64,000 bases of DNA from contig JAHENC010000021.1 of NCBI GenBank assembly GCA_024643365.1, positions 1-64,000 on the forward strand, in the 5' to 3' direction. The notes beneath the pieces were generated by a model. That model saw nothing but the letters and a program-made list of their open reading frames with translations. It ran no database searches and had not been told where the DNA came from. The translations under genes were made by a program, and so were the position numbers. This document shows, one piece after another, positions 8,353 to 16,774 of this stretch; the stretch's first letter is position 1; every line of letters starts with the position of its first letter. This DNA comes from Crocinitomicaceae bacterium (lineage in GTDB: Bacteria > Bacteroidota > Bacteroidia > Flavobacteriales_D > Crocinitomicaceae).

Positions 8353-8408
8353 GAACCAGGGACACAAGGATTTTCAGTCCTTTGCTCTACCAACTGAGCT
8401 AAGGCACC
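8336..8408 (-). tRNA. tRNA-Phe (anticodon GAA)
   Basis: Reading the minus strand: acceptor GGTGCCT pairs with AGGCACC, the D-arm contains AGCTCAGTTGGTAGAGC, the anticodon loop CTGAAAA is closed by AAGGA/TCCTT and gives GAA, the T-arm is CCTGG-TTCGATT-CCTGG-like, and the discriminator is A. The 73-nt cloverleaf is complete. CCA is not encoded (ACTA follows), so it must be added by the CCA enzyme. The variable-loop region is short (class I). Its 3' portion is duplicated at about 8010-8023. Confidence 0.97.
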
Positions 8409-8422
8409 AGCTATTGGTGGGG

Positions 8423-8455
8423 CAAATTTAACACTTTTTTTTATTTCTAATCAAA
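8423..8455 (-). promoter_or_regulatory. Promoter of tRNA-Phe
   Basis: On the minus strand, a -33 TTTG (8455-8452) and a -7 box TAAATTTG (8430-8423) are separated by 21 nt. The box ends 14 nt before the tRNA 5' end. This matches the Bacteroidota TTTG / TAnnTTTG promoter form. Confidence 0.65.
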
Positions 8456-8484
8456 AAGTCGCGTAAATTTCTTTGAAAGCTACT

Positions 8485-8492
8485 TAACTTTG
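8485..8492 (+). promoter_or_regulatory. -7 box of coaX, four bases before the ATG
   Basis: TAACTTTG ends four nt before the coaX ATG at 8497, so the transcript start should fall at or next to the A of the start codon (predicted leaderless). Confidence 0.55.
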
Positions 8493-8496
8493 TGTC

Positions 8497-9225
8497 ATGC
8501 TCGACGAAACAACTGCCTATTTATTGGATGCTGGGAACACTCAAGTGAAACTTGGATCAGTGATAAACGGTGTGGTTTCTCATGTTAAACGCTTCGATTT
8601 GAGCTCTTTTCCTTGGAATGAAATCGATGGTAACATTCCTATCGTCATATCGTCTGTGCTTACAGAAGAATGGAAAAAACCACTGGAAGATTTTTTTCAT
8701 AACAGGATTTACATCAATGCTCAAATGAATTTGCCTTTCAAAATGGACTACCTAACTCCCGAAACATTGGGAATCGACCGTCTGTGCAATATGGCAGCTG
8801 TGGCAAGCAAGAATACAACGAAAGCAAAATTAGTTGTTGATCTAGGAACCTGCATCAAATTTGACTTCATGAGTTCAACGCAAACGTATGAAGGTGGATC
8901 CATTTCCCCCGGATTAGAGATGAGAGCGAAATCCCTGCAAACGTTTACCGCAAAACTACCGTTGATTCCAGTTCTTTCAACTGCGACACTCATTGGAAAA
9001 AATACGAAGGAATCCATTGAAAGTGGTGTATTTAATGGATGGAAAGCCGAAATCACCCAATTTATCCAACTATACCAAACAAAATTCCCTGAATTAGACG
9101 TTTACCTCACTGGAGGAGACGCACGATATTTTGATTTCGAGCAAAAAAGTAACATCTTTGTACTCGAACATTTAACCCTAGAAGGAATTCTAGAAATTTA
9201 CCGTCTGAATGAAGATTCTCTTTAA
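8497..9225 (+). CDS. coaX: Type III pantothenate kinase CoaX
   Basis: A 242-aa ASKHA-fold kinase that catalyses the first step of CoA synthesis (pantothenate to 4'-phosphopantothenate). Motifs are in order: LLDAGNT (residues 9-15, phosphate 1), GIDR (92-95), DLGT (115-118, phosphate 2) and GGSISPGL (133-140). Type III enzymes lack feedback inhibition by CoA and usually need a monovalent cation. Its length is slightly under the usual 250-260 aa. It overlaps the next gene by 17 bp, so it begins an operon with an outer-membrane protein and lptC, a common order in Bacteroidota. Confidence 0.95.
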   Translation: MLDETTAYLLDAGNTQVKLGSVINGVVSHVKRFDLSSFPWNEIDGNIPIVISSVLTEEWKKPLEDFFHNRIYINAQMNLPFKMDYLTPETLGIDRLCNMAAVASKNTTKAKLVVDLGTCIKFDFMSSTQTYEGGSISPGLEMRAKSLQTFTAKLPLIPVLSTATLIGKNTKESIESGVFNGWKAEITQFIQLYQTKFPELDVYLTGGDARYFDFEQKSNIFVLEHLTLEGILEIYRLNEDSL

Positions 9226-10549
9226 TTTCCTTGTCCTTTTTGTTTTCTCACAAACTTGGTCGCAATCTACTACCAATCAACCTGCTTCCTACTACGGACT
9301 CGGTGAAAGTTCAGCACAAAACCATGGCATTTTCGATGCATTAGGTAAAAACACCATCAATGTATTTGACTCCACAATTTTGAATTTTTATAATCCAGCA
9401 ACATATAACACGCTCAGTACAGGAAATACTCTTTATTCGTATGGAATTCAAACAAGAATTTCTAATTATTCTGAGCAATCCAAAACGCAAGTTGGATTTA
9501 CCGGAATGATCGATCATATTGCCATTGGGGTAAGAATCAAAAAAAACATGGGACTCGCTTTCGGATTAAAACCTTATTCGGCGAGAGGTTACCAAATTAC
9601 CGACAAATCTTTTACCGGTTTCGATTCATTGGAATATACTTACAAAGGTAGCGGAGCCATTCAGGACTTATTTTTAGGCTATTCTTACGGACTCGTTTAT
9701 CGTCCCAAAACCAAACTTTCGATTGGCGGTAACGCTTCGTATTTATTTGGGACAGTAACCAATGAACGTCAAGCAAAATTAATCGCTTCTGGTTCTAATC
9801 AAGGTGGAATAAACATCAACTCCTTGATTATACGTTCATTTCACTACGAACTCGGAGCCTATTTTCAGCAACAACTTGGTAAAAACCATTTGATCAGTCT
9901 TAGTTCTGTATATCTCCCTAATCAAACCATCACTGGTGATTACCAAGATGAATTTTACACCGCATCAAACATAAACTCTAGTTCAACTTATGACACCATC
10001 GCGTTTAGTCGTAGTCGCATTCACTTGTTGAACTCATCCACTTTAGAACTTGGTCTTAACTACAGCATTCTACTTCCAAGATGGAAACGCGAAACAAGAG
10101 AACTTCATCCAAAATTGAGTTTGATGGCTTCCCTTTATCAATTTGGTGCACTTGATCACAATGCTCATGATTTAATTCCTGACTTCGGAATGACTTCATT
10201 TCAACGTCTTTCTTTTGGTGCACAATTTAGTCCAGAGTCCCGATTGATGGAAAACATTTCTACCTTGAAGGGTTTAGAGAAAATGACTTATCGAATTGGT
10301 TACTACACGCAATCTCTGCCATACACCACGAATGCAATTCAATACCAAGAATCTGCAGTAAGTTTTGGATTAGGACTTCCTATTATGGCTCAAATGTCAG
10401 CTTCTTCCGTTAACTTCTCCATTAATTTGGGTTCTCGCACTAGCAATCAAAGTTTCGGAATACAAGAGAAATTTGCTTCCGTAAATCTAAGTTTTATACT
10501 TGCACCCTCCAATTTTGACAAGTGGTTCAGACAACGAAAATTGGATTAA
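9209..10549 (+). CDS. Outer-membrane beta-barrel protein (coaX-lptC linked)
   Basis: 446 aa with a signal peptide (MKILFNFLVLFVFSQTWSQ, cleavage before STTN). The mature protein starts SYYGLGESSAQ and has a FYNPATYNTL segment like FadL/OMPP1-type barrels, then many alternating hydrophobic/aromatic strands ending in SVNLSFILAPSNFDKWF. No catalytic motif is seen and the exact family is not certain. Position between coaX and lptC is conserved in many Bacteroidota and hints at an envelope-assembly role, which is inference. It overlaps coaX (17 bp) and lptC (28 bp). Confidence 0.75.
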   Translation: MKILFNFLVLFVFSQTWSQSTTNQPASYYGLGESSAQNHGIFDALGKNTINVFDSTILNFYNPATYNTLSTGNTLYSYGIQTRISNYSEQSKTQVGFTGMIDHIAIGVRIKKNMGLAFGLKPYSARGYQITDKSFTGFDSLEYTYKGSGAIQDLFLGYSYGLVYRPKTKLSIGGNASYLFGTVTNERQAKLIASGSNQGGININSLIIRSFHYELGAYFQQQLGKNHLISLSSVYLPNQTITGDYQDEFYTASNINSSSTYDTIAFSRSRIHLLNSSTLELGLNYSILLPRWKRETRELHPKLSLMASLYQFGALDHNAHDLIPDFGMTSFQRLSFGAQFSPESRLMENISTLKGLEKMTYRIGYYTQSLPYTTNAIQYQESAVSFGLGLPIMAQMSASSVNFSINLGSRTSNQSFGIQEKFASVNLSFILAPSNFDKWFRQRKLD

Positions 10550-11091
10550 TCAGTTTACTGAGTCTTTTTCTAGTGGGACTTAACTCCTGCGAAAATGATT
10601 TAGATGCCATCGAGCGTATTAGCTTTGATGCGCATTCTCCCGATGAAACCACAAAAAACCTGAAGATGATTTATGCGGACGAAGGATATGCCCGCGTAGA
10701 AATTTTTGCTGCATTAGCAGAAACGTTTCGTGGAAAAGAGGAAATCACCAAGATAAAGGACAGTTTGAAAGTTCATTTTTTCAATGAGAAAGGTGAAATC
10801 GTTTCAAAACTTACAGCTCTTTATGGTGAAATAAACAACACTAAAGGAACACTAATGGTTAGAGACTCAGTGAGACTCTACAACTATGAAAAGAAGCAAA
10901 CATTAGAAACAGAAGCACTATATTGGAACCAAAAAGATAGTACAATCTATTCTAAATCTTCGGTTAAGGTCCGCTCTCCAAAAGGTACAATTTTTGGGGA
11001 AGGCATCAGAACCAAGCAGGACTTTAGTAAATATGAATTAATTAAACCCGTTGGAAAATTCCAATTGGAAAACGAACTCGAATTCAAATAA
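10522..11091 (+). CDS. lptC: LPS export protein LptC (lipoprotein form)
   Basis: 189 aa. The only usable start in this frame is GTG at 10522, inside the previous gene; it is followed by a hydrophobic stretch and the lipobox LNSC (about residues 20-23), so this LptC is probably a lipoprotein rather than a bitopic protein. The body has the LptA/LptC-like beta-jellyroll repeats (EEITKIKDSLKVHFFNEKGE, LTALYGEINNTKGTL, VRLYNYEKKQTLETEALYW), which carry lipopolysaccharide from the LptBFG transporter toward LptA. The order barrel-lptC-small membrane protein is typical of the phylum. A separate LptF/G permease lies at the other end of the window (62.2 kb). Confidence 0.88.
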   Translation: MVQTTKIGLISLLSLFLVGLNSCENDLDAIERISFDAHSPDETTKNLKMIYADEGYARVEIFAALAETFRGKEEITKIKDSLKVHFFNEKGEIVSKLTALYGEINNTKGTLMVRDSVRLYNYEKKQTLETEALYWNQKDSTIYSKSSVKVRSPKGTIFGEGIRTKQDFSKYELIKPVGKFQLENELEFK

Positions 11092-11092
11092 C

Positions 11093-11320
11093 ATGAACCT
11101 ATACAACACCATTATGAGCTACTTCTGGTTAGCAGTAGCAAGCGTTTCTTTCGTTACGGTAACTTACTTATGTTTCACGGAGGGATTTGAAAAATATGCA
11201 TCCAATTATGTTTTCTCAATCATCGCACTCGCAACGTTCTTCGTCAAACGTTGGATGATGAAACGCGTTGGAAATCATCAACAATTCCTAAAAGACAAAT
11301 CCAACGAAAAAGAGGCCTAA
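11093..11320 (+). CDS. Small membrane protein downstream of lptC
   Basis: 75 aa from the ATG at 11093, one base after the lptC stop; an upstream start at 11051 would only add low-complexity Asn/Ser residues read from the lptC overlap. Two hydrophobic helices are predicted (about 8-28 and 35-52), followed by a basic, charged tail (KRWMMKRVG...KDKSNEKEA). There is no known function; operon position suggests an envelope role. Its stop codon lies inside the loop of a terminator hairpin. Confidence 0.8.
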   Translation: MNLYNTIMSYFWLAVASVSFVTVTYLCFTEGFEKYASNYVFSIIALATFFVKRWMMKRVGNHQQFLKDKSNEKEA

Positions 11321-11330
11321 AACCTCTTTT
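11308..11330 (+). terminator. Terminator at the end of the coaX-lptC operon
   Basis: An 8-bp stem AAAAGAGG/CCTCTTTT (11308-11315 with 11323-11330) with the stop codon TAA in its 7-nt loop. The T run is inside the stem's 3' arm, so strength is moderate. Confidence 0.6.
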
Positions 11331-11367
11331 GTGTAACAAAAACCAACATAGTTAGTCATAACTCCAA

Positions 11368-13854
11368 ATGAAATTATTCTCTCTCATCTTCTTCCTCTTA
11401 CTTGTAAATGGACTTTTCGCTCAGAATTTTGTCCGTGGAAAGGTCGTTGATGAGCGAAAATCTCCTATCCCATTCGCTAAAATTTATGTAAAAAACTCCG
11501 CGGATCAGCGCACCGTTGCTGCGGTTGATGGATCATACGAACTTTCCCTAATGCCTGGAGAATATTTCCTAGTGATTGCAGCATTAGGTTACCAAGATAG
11601 AGAAACGTATATCTCCATCAGTAACGCAGATCTTCAACGCGATATTCAGTTATTTCCAGAAAAGGAACAGGACTACAAAGAGATTGTTGTGAATACAAAA
11701 AAAGGAAATATTGGACGAGAAATCATGCTCGAAGTGGTCAAACGCAGGGAGCAAATGAATCCTTGGAATTATGCGCATGCCGTTGATGTCTACATCAAAG
11801 CAAGTGAGCAGAAGGACGTCAAAGTAAAGGAACAAAAAAATAAAAAAGGAGATAAAGTCGAATCTGAGGACGCAACAGTGGCGGCGGACCCATTGGAAGC
11901 AAGTTTGCCAAAAGCGCCAGCTTGGGTTGACAACATGAATCTTTTGGAGGTTCAATTGAAACGTAATTATGCACCCGGAAACAAAGTCAAAGAAATTCGG
12001 AATGCCTATACATTGCATGGATCAGATCAATCCTTGTACTATACAACAACGGTTAAATCTAATTTTAACTTTTTTGAGAATTTATTACACTTAGATGACT
12101 TACATCAAACACCCGTAAGTTCCCCTATTTCGGTTCCAGGGATCCTTTCCTATAAATATAGATTGGAAGAAACCTATGTGGAGAATGGTCAAACCATTTG
12201 TAAAATTAAAATCATTCCCAGAAACACCGCAACTACAACCCTAGAGGGATATATCTATGTGATAGACTCCTTATTTCTCGTTCAGAAACTTCAGCTAACG
12301 ATGAACAAAGGAAACTTGCTCATTTATGATCATTTTGAAATTGATCAAACATTTTCGATCCTTGGTGACACAATGTGTGTTCTTGACAAACAAGTTTTAA
12401 GCTATGGAGTTAAATACAAAAACGAAACGTCGGCTTGTCAAACAACAGCACTCTTTTCCAATTACAATTTCGATCCAGAATTCAGTAAAAAATTCTTTAA
12501 CACAGAATTAGCGGTAACAACAAAAGAAGCATACGAACGTGATACAAATTACTGGTCATCTGCACGTCAAACCAGCCTTAGTCCAGAAGAACAACGATTT
12601 ATTATTATCAAGGACAGCATCCGCGATTTTTACAATCGAAAGGAATACCTTGACTCCGTCGATGAGGTATTCAATAAAATTACCGCACTCAAGATTCTTT
12701 GGCTTGGAGTGGATCACCGAAATCGGGAGCAAAAGATTCAATGGTCTCTTGGTTCTGTTGCGACACTCATACAACCTTTTGGACTAGGTGGACCAAGACT
12801 GAATCCGAGTTTTGACTATTTCAAAAAATGGAAAGATGAACGTTCTTTAGAAACCTACTCTCGAATCTCGTACGGATTTTTAAATAAAGATGTGAAAGGT
12901 GATACTTGGTGGCGTTACCGATTTGATCCCTTTCATTTTGGATTTGTCCGCTTCGCAATTAACCATGATTTCGATGTCATCCGTGGCTACGATGCCATTA
13001 CACAAATTTATAAACGAGATAATTTCATTGAAGCGACGAAAATGACCTTGTCTGCTGATTACGAACTGTTCAATGGCTTTTACGCCTACTCTTCCCTTGG
13101 ATTTTCGGAACGAAGAAGTCTAACAGACTTTAAATTTCTCAACACCATTGACGACATCATTCCGAATAATGATCCTACGGATTTCAAACCATATCAAACA
13201 TTGATTGCTTATTTAGGATTCAGTTACACACCTAAACAAAAGTATATGCGTGAACCATATCGAAAAGTGGTCTTAGGTTCTGCTTGGCCAACGTTTAGTG
13301 TGAATTATGAACGTGGCATTCCGAAATTATTTGGAAGCGATGTGGACCATGAATACCTGCAGGTGGATGCCATGCAATCCTTCAAAATTTCAACATTGGG
13401 AACAATGAATTACCGAATTTCTGTCGGGAAATTTCTCAGCGCTCGACAATTGTACAATCCAGATTATAAATACCAACGTAGAAGCGATCCGATTTGGTTC
13501 TCTAATCCTCTTTACTCCTTCCAAGGTCTCGACACAACGTTGCCTACGATCGATTATGTATTTCAAGCGCACGTTGTTCACCATGACAATGGAGCCATCC
13601 TTAATAAGATTCCCTACTTCAAGAAAACAAGAATTGGTTTAGTTGCCGGAGCAGGTGCCATGTACGTCAAAGAATACGATTGGCAACATTACGAGGTTCT
13701 TGGCGGACTGGAACGCAACTTCAAGATGTCTAGAAGAAGATTAAGAGTGGGGATTTATGGTGTTCTATCTGACGGAAATCAAATCAAACCGACTTTTGAC
13801 TGGAAGATTTCCTTTGCCATTCTAGATGACCGAAACATGAAATGGAATTTCTAA
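11368..13854 (+). CDS. DUF5686 outer-membrane protein with carboxypeptidase-regulatory-like domain
   Basis: 828 aa. The signal peptide is MKLFSLIFFLLLVNGLFA, cleaved before QNFV. Residues about 20-95 form a CarboxypepD_reg-like beta-sandwich (FVRGKVVDERKSPIPFAKIYVKN...DGSYELSL...YLVIAALGYQD). The remainder is the DUF5686 region, with a long periplasmic part and a C-terminal beta-barrel ending in ILDDRNMKWNF, whose terminal Phe is a typical outer-membrane signature. A Lys-rich linker (about 150-170) is notable. It is common in Bacteroidota and of unknown biochemical role; a plug-like domain followed by a barrel recalls TonB-dependent proteins, but no TonB box is obvious. It ends 4 bp inside convergent lspA. 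Confidence 0.88.
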   Translation: MKLFSLIFFLLLVNGLFAQNFVRGKVVDERKSPIPFAKIYVKNSADQRTVAAVDGSYELSLMPGEYFLVIAALGYQDRETYISISNADLQRDIQLFPEKEQDYKEIVVNTKKGNIGREIMLEVVKRREQMNPWNYAHAVDVYIKASEQKDVKVKEQKNKKGDKVESEDATVAADPLEASLPKAPAWVDNMNLLEVQLKRNYAPGNKVKEIRNAYTLHGSDQSLYYTTTVKSNFNFFENLLHLDDLHQTPVSSPISVPGILSYKYRLEETYVENGQTICKIKIIPRNTATTTLEGYIYVIDSLFLVQKLQLTMNKGNLLIYDHFEIDQTFSILGDTMCVLDKQVLSYGVKYKNETSACQTTALFSNYNFDPEFSKKFFNTELAVTTKEAYERDTNYWSSARQTSLSPEEQRFIIIKDSIRDFYNRKEYLDSVDEVFNKITALKILWLGVDHRNREQKIQWSLGSVATLIQPFGLGGPRLNPSFDYFKKWKDERSLETYSRISYGFLNKDVKGDTWWRYRFDPFHFGFVRFAINHDFDVIRGYDAITQIYKRDNFIEATKMTLSADYELFNGFYAYSSLGFSERRSLTDFKFLNTIDDIIPNNDPTDFKPYQTLIAYLGFSYTPKQKYMREPYRKVVLGSAWPTFSVNYERGIPKLFGSDVDHEYLQVDAMQSFKISTLGTMNYRISVGKFLSARQLYNPDYKYQRRSDPIWFSNPLYSFQGLDTTLPTIDYVFQAHVVHHDNGAILNKIPYFKKTRIGLVAGAGAMYVKEYDWQHYEVLGGLERNFKMSRRRLRVGIYGVLSDGNQIKPTFDWKISFAILDDRNMKWNF

Positions 13855-14519
13855 TCTTCGGATTCGCTTGATTCTTTTTTCTTCGGGAAATACACTTTCT
13901 GTCTAATTAAAATCAAGATAACCCCTGTAGAAATACTTGCATCCGCCACGTTCCAGATTGCTGGAAATATTTGCTCTCCTCCTACACCCGGAATCCATTT
14001 TGGCCAGTTAACGTTGAACTGAAACATATCCACAACACTACCTAACATAAATCCTTGATGACGGAGTTCCACTGGATAATTAAAACCATAATCTGTACAA
14101 ACACCTTTTATACCCGATCCTGAAAGTTGATTAAACGAATCACATGGATTTAAGGTGAAAAAGTAATCATAGAACATCGAATCGATGAGATTACCTGTTG
14201 CGCCGGCAAGGATTAACCCAAAAACGAGTAAAAATTCCAGGGACGCACCTTTTCTTGCTTGTTTCACTAAATAATAGACAATGAATCCAATGGCGATAAG
14301 ACGAAATATACTTAGCGCAAGTTTGTGCCAAATACCGGATCCAAAAGTAGTTCCGAAAGCCATTCCAGGATTTTCAATGTAATGCAGTACAAACCAATCT
14401 CCGAATAAGGCACGTGTTTGACCAGGTTCAAAACTTGTTTTAATGTAGACCTTCATGAATTGATCGATGATCAATAGAATGGCAATAAATAGAAAAACGA
14501 ACAAGAGTTTTTTACGCAC
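13851..14519 (-). CDS. lspA: Lipoprotein signal peptidase (signal peptidase II)
   Basis: 222 aa, an inner-membrane aspartic protease that cleaves prolipoproteins before the lipidated Cys. Four hydrophobic helices are visible (about 5-22, 67-88, 95-113, 187-207). Family motifs are NPGMAFG (50-56), GNLID (109-113) and WNVADASI (189-196), with D113 and D193 as the expected catalytic pair. It is about 55 residues longer than E. coli LspA because of an extracytoplasmic insert (about 122-180). The start is GTG at 14519-14517, overlapping the upstream stop as TAGTG; the next Met (residue 23) would remove the first helix. Its many lipoprotein substrates include several encoded in this window. Confidence 0.95.
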   Translation of the reverse strand: MRKKLLFVFLFIAILLIIDQFMKVYIKTSFEPGQTRALFGDWFVLHYIENPGMAFGTTFGSGIWHKLALSIFRLIAIGFIVYYLVKQARKGASLEFLLVFGLILAGATGNLIDSMFYDYFFTLNPCDSFNQLSGSGIKGVCTDYGFNYPVELRHQGFMLGSVVDMFQFNVNWPKWIPGVGGEQIFPAIWNVADASISTGVILILIRQKVYFPKKKESSESED

Positions 14520-14899
14520 TATTTTTGAGCGTTTTTAGCATCAATACTCATTGTTGCATGTGGAACTAAACGAAGTCTTTCCTTCGGAATTAATGTTCCA
14601 TTCACACGACAAATTCCGTATGTTTTGTTTTCGATGCGCATCAACGCAGCTTGTAAACTTTGAATGAATTTCTCTTGACGAGCGGCTAACTGAGCAACTT
14701 CCTCTCTCGAAAGTGTTTCAGATCCATCTTCCATCATATTAAAAGTTCTACCAGTGTCGTCTGTCCCGTGATCATCATTGTGAGACAATGAACCAACCAG
14801 TAGGGAATAATCCACTTGTGCTTCCTTTAATTTATTTAGAATCAATTCTTTGAACTCAGCGAGTTCAGCATCTGAAAACTTATTTCTTTCTTTAGTCAT
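14519..14899 (-). CDS. DksA/TraR-family protein lacking the zinc-finger cysteines
   Basis: 126 aa with the DksA layout: an N-terminal helical coiled coil (FSDAELAEFKELILNKLKEAQ, then SREEVAQLAARQEKFIQSL...) followed by a short C-terminal globular part. In place of the C4 zinc finger (CxxC...CxxC) only one Cys remains (YGICRVNGTLIPKERLRLVPHATMSID), a form I recall as usual in Bacteroidota. DksA proteins bind in the RNA polymerase secondary channel and tune initiation with ppGpp; whether this one does so is inference. It forms an operon with lspA through a one-base overlap, an order common in the phylum. Confidence 0.85.
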   Translation of the reverse strand: MTKERNKFSDAELAEFKELILNKLKEAQVDYSLLVGSLSHNDDHGTDDTGRTFNMMEDGSETLSREEVAQLAARQEKFIQSLQAALMRIENKTYGICRVNGTLIPKERLRLVPHATMSIDAKNAQK

Positions 14900-14940
14900 A
14901 CCGGTAATCTTTCAAAATCATCCCCATTTGAGAACGAAAG

Positions 14941-14948
14941 CAAATATA
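14941..14948 (-). promoter_or_regulatory. -7 box of the dksA-like/lspA operon
   Basis: TATATTTG on the minus strand, 41 nt before the ATG at 14899, in the divergent gap facing the DUF6427 gene. Confidence 0.5.
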
Positions 14949-15062
14949 TCATTTTTAGTGAAAATCAAAAACCAAAAAAGAATTAATTTATCGTTAATTG
15001 AGTCATTTTGAACAATTCCATCGAGTTATTCACAATAGTACAAAGTGCCCGTCAGAAAAAAG

Positions 15063-15070
15063 TACCTTCG
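15063..15070 (+). promoter_or_regulatory. Near-consensus -7 box of the DUF6427 gene
   Basis: TACCTTCG (one mismatch to TAnnTTTG) ends four bases before the ATG at 15075. This spacing recurs at other genes in the window and supports the downstream start over 15045. Confidence 0.4.
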
Positions 15071-15074
15071 CTTT

Positions 15075-16043
15075 ATGATTCGACTGTTTTTAGACAACCG
15101 AACAGCGGTTTTGTTACTATTACCTTTGCTCATCGCCCTTTATGTTCTTGGGGACATTCTTGGGGTGGAACAAGTCGTGTCAAACAGAGTAGATGGACTC
15201 TTTTTCAGTCAAACAACATCAAGTAATTTCTGGGTCTATTTAGGTCAATCATTTTTGATTCTGATAAATGCCGTTTTTCTTAATGCAGTTTTCAATAGTC
15301 ATGAATTCCTCGACAAAAACACGTACATAATCAGTTTGATTTACGTGGTGCTCACTCCCATGTTTGTGCCCTTAAATCAATTTAACCCCGTTTTACTTGC
15401 TCACTTTTTTGTCATAGCAACACTTGGAGCAATTTTCTACTTGAAGCAAAATACCGATGGTAAGATGACCATTTTTAATGCGGGAATGTTGTTCAGTATG
15501 GCAATGACCTTACTTCCCTATCTAACAATCCTCATTCCCATTATTTTAATCATGATTGTGATCATACGTCCGTTTAATTGGCGAGAACTGTTCTTATGCC
15601 TTGCTGGAATAAGCGTTCCCCTCCTCTATTATTTTAGCTACCTATTTCTAACGGACGCACTTGTTTTCACCTGGAAATTTCCCGTTTGGCAACTTCATGA
15701 TTTTCGTTTGGCCTTGAATGCCTACCCAATTGCAGGTTTGTATTTCATTCTTTTATTCATAAGCCTTCTTAGTCTAGGAGCTCGCATGGTTAAATCTTCC
15801 TTGCGATTGAAAAAACAAATCCAAATGCTCGGATTGATTTTTACAGCATTATTCCTCTTGGGTTGTGTCGACTTTTATTTTTCAGGATCATTACTCTATT
15901 TATCCTTGGCAATTATCCCTCTGACCTATTTTCTAACGTATGCCTTTTTAAGTAAAAGATCAGGTATTCCTGCTAATATCTTTTTCTACATAGCACTTCT
16001 CTACTCTTTTGTGAAATTTTTCCTCAACTTCACACCGGAATGA
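15075..16043 (+). CDS. DUF6427-type polytopic membrane protein
   Basis: 322 aa from ATG 15075 (MIRLFLDNR); an in-frame start ten codons upstream would overlap the predicted promoter. About nine or ten hydrophobic helices span nearly the whole length, with short loops and a C-terminus ending in FFLNFTPE. It resembles the DUF6427 family, which in Flavobacteria is often next to purine genes; the role is unknown. A transporter or glycosyltransferase-like function cannot be inferred from any motif here. The next gene, purQ, has its own -7 box, so co-transcription is uncertain. Confidence 0.75.
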   Translation: MIRLFLDNRTAVLLLLPLLIALYVLGDILGVEQVVSNRVDGLFFSQTTSSNFWVYLGQSFLILINAVFLNAVFNSHEFLDKNTYIISLIYVVLTPMFVPLNQFNPVLLAHFFVIATLGAIFYLKQNTDGKMTIFNAGMLFSMAMTLLPYLTILIPIILIMIVIIRPFNWRELFLCLAGISVPLLYYFSYLFLTDALVFTWKFPVWQLHDFRLALNAYPIAGLYFILLFISLLSLGARMVKSSLRLKKQIQMLGLIFTALFLLGCVDFYFSGSLLYLSLAIIPLTYFLTYAFLSKRSGIPANIFFYIALLYSFVKFFLNFTPE

Positions 16044-16057
16044 GCGGTTTAAATGAT

Positions 16058-16065
16058 TAATTTTG
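16058..16065 (+). promoter_or_regulatory. -7 box of purQ
   Basis: TAATTTTG lies 19 nt before the purQ ATG at 16085. Confidence 0.5.
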
Positions 16066-16084
16066 AACGATAATTTAAGATAAA

Positions 16085-16774
16085 ATGAAATTTGGAGTTG
16101 TAACATTTCCAGGATCAAATTGCGATCAAGACATGGTTTATGTTTTGAGTGACTTACTGGGTCAACAGGTTGAGCAATTGTGGCACAAAGATACGGACTT
16201 GAAAAAGGTCGATATGGTAATTATTCCAGGAGGATTCTCCTACGGGGATTACCTGCGCTCAGGTGCTATTGCAAAATTCTCGCCAATCATGTCAGAAGTC
16301 ATTCAACATGCGAATCGCGGTGGTTACGTCATGGGGATTTGTAATGGATTTCAAATTCTTACGGAGTCAGGATTACTAGAGGGAGCATTGCTTCATAATA
16401 ATACACAGAAATTCATTTGTAAAAATGTATTCTTGAAACCTTCGAGTTCAAGTGCCGCTCCAAGTATGGACCTAAACCAAAATCAAGCATATAAAATTCC
16501 AATTGCTCACGGTGAGGGTAGATTTTTCGCAAGTGACGACACACTAAAATCAATTCAAGATAACGATCAAGTTTTATTTCACTACTGTGATGAAAATGCT
16601 TCGATAACGGATGAATCGAATCCAAATGGTTCCATTCATTCAATTGCAGGTATTACGAACAAAAACAAAAATGTTTTTGGAATGATGCCGCATCCGGAAA
16701 GAGCAGCCGACCAACATCTAGGGAATAAAGATGGACTTGCTTTATTTGAATCGATTTTAAATCATTGTTCATGA
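16085..16774 (+). CDS. purQ: Phosphoribosylformylglycinamidine synthase, glutaminase subunit PurQ
   Basis: 229 aa, a stand-alone class I glutamine amidotransferase that supplies ammonia to PurL for the FGAR-to-FGAM step of purine synthesis. The triad is visible: Cys86 in MGICNGFQIL, and His203/Glu205 in MMPHPERAADQ. IIPGGFSYGDYLRSG (46-60) is typical PurQ. The length matches the Bacillus-type small subunit (about 227 aa), so this organism should use the three-part PurLQS enzyme rather than the ~1220-aa fused PurL of many relatives. The stop overlaps purD as ATGA. Confidence 0.96.
   Translation: MKFGVVTFPGSNCDQDMVYVLSDLLGQQVEQLWHKDTDLKKVDMVIIPGGFSYGDYLRSGAIAKFSPIMSEVIQHANRGGYVMGICNGFQILTESGLLEGALLHNNTQKFICKNVFLKPSSSSAAPSMDLNQNQAYKIPIAHGEGRFFASDDTLKSIQDNDQVLFHYCDENASITDESNPNGSIHSIAGITNKNKNVFGMMPHPERAADQHLGNKDGLALFESILNHCS

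Noticed and set aside
8211-8402. Two open frames of about 60 codons covering the tRNA-Phe and terminator region on either strand
   Set aside because: They run through a certain tRNA gene and a hairpin and show no protein features; they are shadows.
11650-12018. 122-codon minus-strand open frame inside the DUF5686 gene
   Set aside because: Antisense to a well-supported gene, rich in Cys/His/Phe from frame reversal, no start context.
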